A DNA stretch of 64,000 bases, from NCBI RefSeq assembly GCF_001544615.1, contig NZ_FCNV02000009.1:62001-126000 (forward strand), written 5' to 3'. The position numbers and the translations under genes were made by a program. This DNA comes from Caballeronia concitans (GTDB lineage Bacteria > Pseudomonadota > Gammaproteobacteria > Burkholderiales > Burkholderiaceae). Under the pieces are notes generated by a model. The model worked only from the letters and a program-made list of their open reading frames with translations. It had not been told where the DNA came from and did not search any database. Numbering within the stretch: position 1 is the stretch's first letter; each line of letters opens with the position of its first letter. This document shows, in pieces, positions 58,223 to 64,000 of this stretch.

Positions 58223-59374
58223 TCATGTCCTCGCGCAGACGGCCTCGAGCGCTTCGGTATAAACGCGGACGTTGTCCTCGTTCTCAGGATCGAGTTTTCG
58301 GATGAGCGCATTCGCCTTCGCGCGATAGCTGTCGAGATTCGCGTCGTGCGTCTCGAAGGCACGGCGCAGCGCGCGCCCGCCCTCTTCGCAATCGAAATCG
58401 TGATAGCGATATCCGCAGTCGCCAATCAAATGCGAATTGTGTATCAGCGGATATCCGCCATGAAGCGCTTCGTAGTACACATAATTCTGCGCGTTCTCCC
58501 ACTGGTGACTGACAACCGCATCCACCGAAGCCGGAACGATTTGCGCAAACGGATAACGTCCCTCGAAGAAGCCCATGCCGTGCTTGACGATATCCAGACT
58601 TTGCGCGAAGCCCACGAACGCCGGATGCTCTTTCAGCTTGTTGGTGTTATAAGCCCACATGCGTTCGATCATGTCCGGATTCTCGCGATGCGCCATTTCG
58701 CAGCAAAGCATCGGGATATAACTGGTCTTGACCATGCAGACATTCGGCTCGAACAGGCCGATACGCCAGCGCCGGCGGCCCGGCTGATAGCCGAACTTCT
58801 GCCCTTCGGGCAGTTTCGCGGCTTCGCGCTCGAGCACGACGGGGCTCCACAAATGCGGCATCAGCTTGACGGGCGCGCGAAACAGCGTCTCGAAGTACGG
58901 TTTGCAACTGCTTTCGTATTCGGGCAGCGTCCAGACTTCATCGTAGGGCGCACCTGAAATCAACAACGCGTGTTGCAAATTGAAAACCATACGTTCGATG
59001 TCGATCACATAATCGTTACCCACGCGCATCGTGATTATCTTGCCGCCGCGCTCGCGGAACTTCACCGCCCATTCGCGGCCGAGCTGCGCGCTCATTTCGA
59101 TCATCACATCGAGTCTCGACATGGCGGTTTCCATGTCGATCAACGGAACGGGCGAATCCGACAGAAAGCGCTTCGCGTCCTCGGGGCCGCCATCGCCGCC
59201 GCCCGTCACGAGGTACGTCGACTTCACGCGCGGTGAACGCAGCAGCAGCATCACGAGGTAAAGGCAGTTCTGAAAAATGCCGTTTTCCCAAAGCGATTGC
59301 TCGCCCTTTCGGATAAAGATCGAGACGCCGACATTGAGCCGCTCGGGCATGCGGGATTGAGTGTGCTTGTTCAT
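58223..59374 (-). CDS. DUF2827 family protein, copy 2
   Basis: 383 aa. It shares with its neighbour a Rossmann-like start (LNVGVSIFIRKGEQSLWENGIFQN) and, near residue 305-315, the motif HGGYPLIHNSH, then the acidic stretch DFDCEEGGRAL. The second motif recalls the donor-sugar binding region of GT-B glycosyltransferases; this is inference, since no activity has been shown for DUF2827 that I know of. The start overlaps the previous gene by 4 bp. GC content looks lower than in the flanking core genes. Confidence 0.82.
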   Translation of the reverse strand: MNKHTQSRMPERLNVGVSIFIRKGEQSLWENGIFQNCLYLVMLLLRSPRVKSTYLVTGGGDGGPEDAKRFLSDSPVPLIDMETAMSRLDVMIEMSAQLGREWAVKFRERGGKIITMRVGNDYVIDIERMVFNLQHALLISGAPYDEVWTLPEYESSCKPYFETLFRAPVKLMPHLWSPVVLEREAAKLPEGQKFGYQPGRRRWRIGLFEPNVCMVKTSYIPMLCCEMAHRENPDMIERMWAYNTNKLKEHPAFVGFAQSLDIVKHGMGFFEGRYPFAQIVPASVDAVVSHQWENAQNYVYYEALHGGYPLIHNSHLIGDCGYRYHDFDCEEGGRALRRAFETHDANLDSYRAKANALIRKLDPENEDNVRVYTEALEAVCART

Positions 59375-60531
59375 ACGCGGAGCTTCGCCTCGTTGTGCTT
59401 GAACAGGTTCAGCAACCGGTCGGCGAATGCGTCGAGGTTGGCCTGATTGAAAGGATTAACCGCGTCGATGACCCGCTGCGCCCGCGCGCGATAATCCGCC
59501 AGGGATGAATCGTGCTCACGCGCCGCCACCAGCAATTGACGTCCGCCTTCTTGCGCGTCGAAACCCGGATAGTAGTAACCGGCGTCGCGCATCCACGGCG
59601 AGTTATGAATCAACGGATAACCGCCATACAAAACGTCGAGATACAAATAGTTTTGGTCGTTTCCCCATTGATGCGAAACGACGGCATCGGAGAACTGTGC
59701 CATGAAACCGGCAATATCGTTGCGCCCGTGAAATATCGCCTTGCCCGCTTTCACGATATCGAGCGAATTCGCCAGGTGATTCAGCGTCGGGTGATCCTTC
59801 ATGTGCAGCGTGTTGAGCGCATGCATTGCAGACACACTGCATTGATCGGCGCGATATGCCTCTTCGCAAATCAGCATCGGAATGCTGGAGGTTTTGACGA
59901 CGGAGATATTCGGCTCGAAAATAGCCACGCGAAAACCCTGCGGCTTTTGTTCCGGCGCCATCGATGCATCGCTTCGCGGCTGATAGCCGTATTGCAAGCC
60001 ATGCTCGTTCACTTCAGCGATGCGTTGTTCGAGAAACTGCGGATGCCAGATAAACGGAATCAGATGCACGTCGCAACGGTGAAGGCTGCGCATCAACGGA
60101 ACGGAAAGACGGTCTTTCGGCATCAGCCAGATTTCGTCGTAACGATCCGGCCGCATGACATGCACCGGTTTCTCGAATATCGGCGCCTCGATAAGCCCGA
60201 CATAAGGCTGGCCGCAGCAGTAATAGACCACTTTCTTGCCGCGGGCGCGCATGAGGTCGAGCCATTGCGTATCCAGCGCGCCGCCCATTTCGAACACGAC
60301 GTCCACCGCGTCGGCGGCATCTTTCGTGCGCATGATGCGCAGGCCCTTGGCGTTCATATCGACTTGCGGCGGCAGGACGTGCTGGTCACCGACGTCGATA
60401 AGCGAAATCGATTCGACGAAAGGCAGCTTTTGCAACGCCTCAGCGAAAAAAATCACATTCTGGCCGAGTCCGTTCTGCCAGATGTTCTGCCCTTCATGGG
60501 TAACGATTGAGATCCCGATTCGAATAGTCAC
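59371..60531 (-). CDS. DUF2827 family protein, copy 1
   Basis: 386 aa from a GTG at 60531. It starts TIRIGISIVTHEGQNIWQNGLGQN and contains YYCCGQPYVG (about 103-112) and YGGYPLIHNSPW (about 308-319). It is the first gene of the three-copy array and is followed without gap by copy 2 (ATGA overlap). The DNA is visibly more AT-rich than its surroundings, suggesting acquisition. Role unknown; coexistence with an adhesin suggests modification or assembly of that adhesin. Confidence 0.82.
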   Translation of the reverse strand: MTIRIGISIVTHEGQNIWQNGLGQNVIFFAEALQKLPFVESISLIDVGDQHVLPPQVDMNAKGLRIMRTKDAADAVDVVFEMGGALDTQWLDLMRARGKKVVYYCCGQPYVGLIEAPIFEKPVHVMRPDRYDEIWLMPKDRLSVPLMRSLHRCDVHLIPFIWHPQFLEQRIAEVNEHGLQYGYQPRSDASMAPEQKPQGFRVAIFEPNISVVKTSSIPMLICEEAYRADQCSVSAMHALNTLHMKDHPTLNHLANSLDIVKAGKAIFHGRNDIAGFMAQFSDAVVSHQWGNDQNYLYLDVLYGGYPLIHNSPWMRDAGYYYPGFDAQEGGRQLLVAAREHDSSLADYRARAQRVIDAVNPFNQANLDAFADRLLNLFKHNEAKLRV

Positions 60532-60850
60532 CGGATTGATTTCCCGAATTAACTGAATTGCGCCTCACGACAACAAATGCACGCGCGCTTTCAGTTGACG
60601 CTCCCGACCGAGCGTGTGCGCGATGCAAGAGGTGAATCCCGATGCGCTCTCGCGCTGCGGCTGCGTGCGTCATGAGACGGTACGCAATTAAATATATAGA
60701 AGAACGATGAAAATTCCCAGCAAACGGGGATTTAATGAGACTGGTCTTATCGCTCAGTTGAATCGGATAATTCTTATTCGACTATCCAATTCAGCGTTTT
60801 CTTATTTTATTTCTTAACGCGATTCCGGCTCGAATGATGCCGTTCTAGAA
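60532..60850. promoter_or_regulatory. AT-rich upstream region of the DUF2827 genes
   Basis: No gene is visible in 60532-60879. The stretch 60680-60840 is much more AT-rich than the rest of the window and contains TATATA-like boxes on the minus strand near 60692 and an inverted repeat TGAATCGGATA/TATCCAATTCA at 60759-60769 and 60783-60793. This is the expected promoter region for the DUF2827 operon and a possible target for H-NS-like silencers. Confidence 0.5.
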
Positions 60851-60901
60851 TTACGGGGAAAAGCGGGGATGCTGGACCGCGCGAGAACCGCGCGGCCCGA
60901 T

Positions 60902-60930
60902 GGAAAAAGCGCGCGGTGAGGACCGCGCGC
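60902..60930 (-). terminator. Terminator of edd-eda
   Basis: On the minus strand GCGCGCGGT-CCTC-ACCGCGCGC followed by TTTTTCC, 9 bp after the eda stop. A second GC-rich hairpin lies at 60880-60898. Confidence 0.88.
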
Positions 60931-60939
60931 CGGTGGTGC

Positions 60940-61572
60940 TTACTTGAGCTGCGCCAGTTCGCTTGCAGCGCGTGCGAGCCGCGTGACTTCTTCCCAGTTC
61001 TGCGCGGTCAGCGCGGCCTTCGGCGTCAACCACGAACCGCCGACGCACACCACGTTCGGCTGCGCCAGAAAATTCGATGCCGTCTCGGCCGTGATGCCGC
61101 CGGTCGGACAGAACTTGAGGTTCGGAAACGGACCGTAGAAAGCCTGAAGCATCGGAATGCCGCCCGCCTGTTGCGCCGGGAAGAACTTGACGATCTCATA
61201 GCCGAGTTCTAGCGCGTTGATGATGTCGCTCGGCGTCATCACGCCCGGCAACAGCGGAAGTCCGGCGTCCTGCGCGGCCTTGTGCATGTCCTTCGTGAGA
61301 CCCGGCGACACGCCGAACTGGGCGCCCGCCTTCTTCGCCTGCTCGCAGTGCTCGGGCTTCGTGATGGTGCCGACGCCCACCACGATGTCTTCCGCAAGCT
61401 GACTCGCCCGCTCTATGGCCGCGATCCCGGCCGCCGTGCGCAGCGTGATTTCCAGCACCTTCACGCCGCCGGCGTGCAGCGCGCGCGATACGTGTTCGCC
61501 CTGCTCCACCGAATCGAAAGCCAGGACCGGGATCACCGGTCCGAGACGCACGATTTCGCTTACTGTTTTCAT
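60940..61572 (-). CDS. eda: KDPG aldolase (2-dehydro-3-deoxy-phosphogluconate aldolase)
   Basis: 210 aa from the ATG at 61572. The class I aldolase motifs are present: VLEITLRT (catalytic Glu), GAQFGVSPG and the Schiff-base Lys in YEIVKFFPAQQ, then CPTGGI. It splits KDPG to pyruvate and glyceraldehyde-3-phosphate. 86 bp after edd; the two complete the Entner-Doudoroff pathway. Confidence 0.96.
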   Translation of the reverse strand: MKTVSEIVRLGPVIPVLAFDSVEQGEHVSRALHAGGVKVLEITLRTAAGIAAIERASQLAEDIVVGVGTITKPEHCEQAKKAGAQFGVSPGLTKDMHKAAQDAGLPLLPGVMTPSDIINALELGYEIVKFFPAQQAGGIPMLQAFYGPFPNLKFCPTGGITAETASNFLAQPNVVCVGGSWLTPKAALTAQNWEEVTRLARAASELAQLK

Positions 61573-61658
61573 TTGATGCGACTCCTGTTTTTTGTGCGGC
61601 GACTTCGCGTCGGTCCGCGGGTTCGTGTCAGGTTCGACCGCTCGTGTCCGTCTCGGCT

Positions 61659-63551
61659 TCACGCCGATGCATGCGCGTGCGAGGCATCGCGTGCGGCGTG
61701 GCGATCGTGGGCTGCCGCCGCGCCGATCATCGCACCGAACACGGACGCGCCCTGTTCCGCCGGCAATGCCGCGCTACGGAACACGCCGAACAGTTCGCGC
61801 CCGAAGCCCGCTTCGTTGTCCGCCTGATTCGCCGGCGCTTGCACTTCGCGGGACGCCCATTCCTTCGCGTCGATGTCGATATCGAGCACGCCCGCCGGCG
61901 CGTCGATCACGAGCATGTCGCCCGTGCGCACCTTGCCGAGCGGCCCTTGCAGCAGCGCTTCGGGCGAAACGTGAATGACCGCCGGCACCTTGCCGGACGC
62001 GCCGGACATGCGGCCATCGGTCACGAGCGCGACGTGAAAGCCCTGATCCTGCAACACGCCGAGAAGCGGCGTCAACCGATGCAGCTCCGGCATCCCGTTC
62101 GCGCGCGCGCCCTGAAAGCGCACGACCGCGACGAAATCGCGCTTCAGCTCGCCCTTGTCGAACGCTTCCTGCACTTCTTCCTGCGAATTGAACACGATGG
62201 CCGGCGCCTTCACCACGCGATGCTCCGGCGCGACCGCCGAAATCTTGATGACGCCGCGCCCGAGCTTGCCCTGCATCAGACGCAGGCCGCCGTCCGGCTG
62301 GAACGGCTCGCGAATGCCGCGCAGCACCTTCGTGTCGTGACTTTCGGCGGCGCCGTCGACCCACTGCAGCTTGCCGTCGATGAGCTTCGGCTCCTTCGTG
62401 TAGTGCGACAGCCCGCGACCGGCGACCGTCTGCACGTCCTCGTGCAGCAAGCCGCCTTCCAGCAGATTGCGCACGAGGAACGCGACGCCGCCCGCCGCGT
62501 GAAAATGGTTCACGTCGGCCTTGCCGTTCGGATAGATCTTCGCGAGCAGCGGCACGACTTGCGACAGCTCGTCGAAATCGTTCCAGTCGATGACGATGCC
62601 CGCCGCGCGCGCGATCGCCACCAGATGCAGCGTGTGATTGGTCGATCCGCCCGTCGCGAGCAGCGCGACGATGCCGTTCACGATCGCCTTTTCATCGACG
62701 ATATGGCCGATCGGCGTGTAATTGCCGCGCTCGACGGTGATGTCGAGCACGCGGCGCGCGGCTTCGGCGGTGAGCGCATCGCGCAGCGGCGTGTGCGGAT
62801 GCACGAAGGCCGCGCTCGGTAGATGCAGGCCCATCACTTCCATCAGCATTTGATTGCTGTTCGCGGTGCCGTAGAACGTGCAGGTGCCGTGGCCGTGATA
62901 TGCGGCGGCTTCGGCTTCGAGCAGCGCGCCGCGATCGCACTTGCCCGTCGCGAATTCCTGGCGGACCTTGGCTTTTTCGTCGTTGGTGAGGCCGCTCGTC
63001 ATCGGGCCGGCCGGGACGAAGATGGTCGGCAGATGCCCGAATTGCAGCGCGCCGATGGCGAGTCCCGGCACGATCTTGTCGCAGACGCCGAGACACAATG
63101 CCGCGTCGAACATGTTGTGCGTGAGCGCGACGGCCGTGCTCATCGCGATGACCTCGCGCGAGAACAGCGACAGCTCCATGCCCGCGTTGCCCTGCGTGAT
63201 GCCGTCGCACATGGCCGGCACGCCGCCCGCGAATTGCGCGACGCCGCCGTGTTCGCGCGCCGCCTGCTTGATGATGTCCGGGAAGCTCTTGTACGGTGCG
63301 TGCGCCGAAAGCATTTCGTTATACGACGACACAATGCCGATGTTCGGCTCGCGCACCGCCTTGATCGCGAACTTCTCCTGGCCTTCGAGACCGGCGAAGC
63401 CATGCGCGAGGTTCGCGCACGAAAGCGCGCCGCGGGCCGGGAATTTGTCGTGCGCGGCATCGATGCGCGCCAGATAAGCCGCGCGCGTCGGCTTGCTGCG
63501 TTCGATCACGCGGTCGGTGACCTTCTTCAAATGCGAATGCGGGGAAACCAT
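61659..63551 (-). CDS. edd: 6-phosphogluconate dehydratase
   Basis: 630 aa with AAGGAG five bases before the ATG. IlvD/Edd-family motifs include [22 protein letters not shown] and [14 protein letters not shown]; the cysteines C164-like and others hold the 4Fe-4S cluster. It dehydrates 6-phosphogluconate to KDPG. It heads edd-eda and is divergent from hexR, with two probable HexR operators in the 295-bp spacer. Confidence 0.96.
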   Translation of the reverse strand: MVSPHSHLKKVTDRVIERSKPTRAAYLARIDAAHDKFPARGALSCANLAHGFAGLEGQEKFAIKAVREPNIGIVSSYNEMLSAHAPYKSFPDIIKQAAREHGGVAQFAGGVPAMCDGITQGNAGMELSLFSREVIAMSTAVALTHNMFDAALCLGVCDKIVPGLAIGALQFGHLPTIFVPAGPMTSGLTNDEKAKVRQEFATGKCDRGALLEAEAAAYHGHGTCTFYGTANSNQMLMEVMGLHLPSAAFVHPHTPLRDALTAEAARRVLDITVERGNYTPIGHIVDEKAIVNGIVALLATGGSTNHTLHLVAIARAAGIVIDWNDFDELSQVVPLLAKIYPNGKADVNHFHAAGGVAFLVRNLLEGGLLHEDVQTVAGRGLSHYTKEPKLIDGKLQWVDGAAESHDTKVLRGIREPFQPDGGLRLMQGKLGRGVIKISAVAPEHRVVKAPAIVFNSQEEVQEAFDKGELKRDFVAVVRFQGARANGMPELHRLTPLLGVLQDQGFHVALVTDGRMSGASGKVPAVIHVSPEALLQGPLGKVRTGDMLVIDAPAGVLDIDIDAKEWASREVQAPANQADNEAGFGRELFGVFRSAALPAEQGASVFGAMIGAAAAHDRHAARDASHAHASA

Positions 63552-63658
63552 CGAAGCTCCTTCGTCTCACTCCGGCGCGCCTGCCGTCGTTTGGGGTTGG
63601 ACATCGTGAGGAACGGCGGCTGCGTCGTTATCGTGTCGTTGGCCGTTTCGCGCATATT

Positions 63659-63673
63659 AGTAGAAAAACTACA
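63659..63673 (-). promoter_or_regulatory. HexR operator 1 (edd side)
   Basis: On the minus strand TGTAGTTTTTCTACT, differing at one position from the HexR consensus TGTARTWWWWYTACA that I recall for proteobacteria. It lies 108 bp before the edd start, a typical place for repression by HexR. Confidence 0.75.
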
Positions 63674-63778
63674 CGATTTCAACGACGCATCTCGCGTATA
63701 TTGTTAAGCATGCGCCTACCTTGATGTCTTGCGGCACGCGCGTTTCAGGGAAATCCCTTAGAAACATCAAAGTCTGCT

Positions 63779-63793
63779 TGTAGTATTTGTACA
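63779..63793 (+). promoter_or_regulatory. HexR operator 2 (hexR side)
   Basis: TGTAGTATTTGTACA, again one mismatch from TGTARTWWWWYTACA, and flanked by CT and AG that lengthen the symmetry. It lies 54 bp before hexR, pointing to autoregulation. Confidence 0.75.
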
Positions 63794-63846
63794 AGTCCGT
63801 TCATCGGCTATAGTCCCAGCAATTTCCAGCATAGGCGAGTTTTCCG

Positions 63847-64000
63847 ATGTTGCTGTCCCAAGTCGAAGCCATGCGCGAGCAATTGCGCCCATCCGAGCGC
63901 AAGCTGGCCGATTACGTGCTCGAAGCGCCGCGCGAAGTGCTCGACCTGTCGATGACCGATTTCGCCGCGCGAGCCGGCGTCAGCCAGCCGACCATCGCGC
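63847..64000 (+). CDS. hexR: HexR/RpiR-family regulator, N-terminal part, cut by window edge
   Basis: The first 51 codons (MLLSQVEAMREQLRPSERKLADYVL...) form the RpiR-type helix-turn-helix domain with FAARAGVSQPTIA as the recognition helix. HexR represses the Entner-Doudoroff genes and is released by KDPG. Position beside edd and two matching operators support the name. The sugar-phosphate-binding SIS domain lies outside the window. In Burkholderia the same domain may also be fused to glucokinase; whether it is here cannot be seen. Confidence 0.85.
   Translation, partial: MLLSQVEAMREQLRPSERKLADYVLEAPREVLDLSMTDFAARAGVSQPTIA

Overview
The window is a high-GC, densely packed chromosomal segment from a beta-proteobacterium of the family Burkholderiaceae; the gene content and protein sequences suggest Caballeronia or Paraburkholderia, but the genus cannot be fixed from this alone. 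Most of it is conserved core genome: cell-envelope genes, tRNA modification, cofactor enzymes and amino-acid catabolism. No prophage, insertion sequence or CRISPR array was seen.

Layout. 1-6.5 kb: end of murB, yajQ, plsY, ybaK, then a module of a polytopic membrane protein, a HAD-UbiA fusion and an ArnE/F-like small transporter, probably for polyprenyl-linked sugars. 6.5-19.4 kb: queG-ogt-xerD, tsaE-amiC, an EamA exporter, pirin, cnoX, tcdA, pdxH, cfa, a DUF72 gene, msrA and a flavin reductase. 19.4-25 kb: tryptophan/kynurenine catabolism (kynR divergent from kynBUA), then an IclR regulator divergent from glutaryl-CoA dehydrogenase. 25-26.7 kb: an ElaB/YqjE-like membrane stress set. 26.7-29.4 kb: a five-gene minor-pilin operon. 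29.5-32.5 kb: nrdR, glyA, ydfG. 32.6-38.2 kb: the complete ybgC-tolQRAB-pal-cpoB envelope cluster, followed by a tRNA-Lys. 38.6-45.2 kb: WYL regulator + sirtuin, facing a YhaN/YhaO (SbcCD-like) pair. 45.6-53.3 kb: lptD-surA-pdxA-rsmA on one strand and amgK-murU on the other. 53.4-54.8 kb: purB.

54.8-64 kb is the most individual part. Gluconate uptake and phosphorylation (gntT-gntK) and the Entner-Doudoroff enzymes (edd-eda, with a divergent hexR running off the right edge) form one pathway. They are separated by a more AT-rich accessory block: two intact DUF2827 genes, a third DUF2827 gene cut after about 70 codons and fused to stalk repeats of a YadA-like trimeric autotransporter, and, out of frame, that adhesin's C-terminal head motif and membrane anchor. 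The block reads as the scar of a deletion that destroyed an adhesin/DUF2827 locus. Two near-consensus HexR operators lie between edd and hexR.

Other points worth attention: a 26-bp near-identical motif shared by two distant intergenic regions (2021-2046 and 29430-29455), a tRNA-Lys with unusual 3'-half pairings, a long glyA leader with a good promoter, and candidate operators for KynR, the IclR protein and a gluconate regulator.
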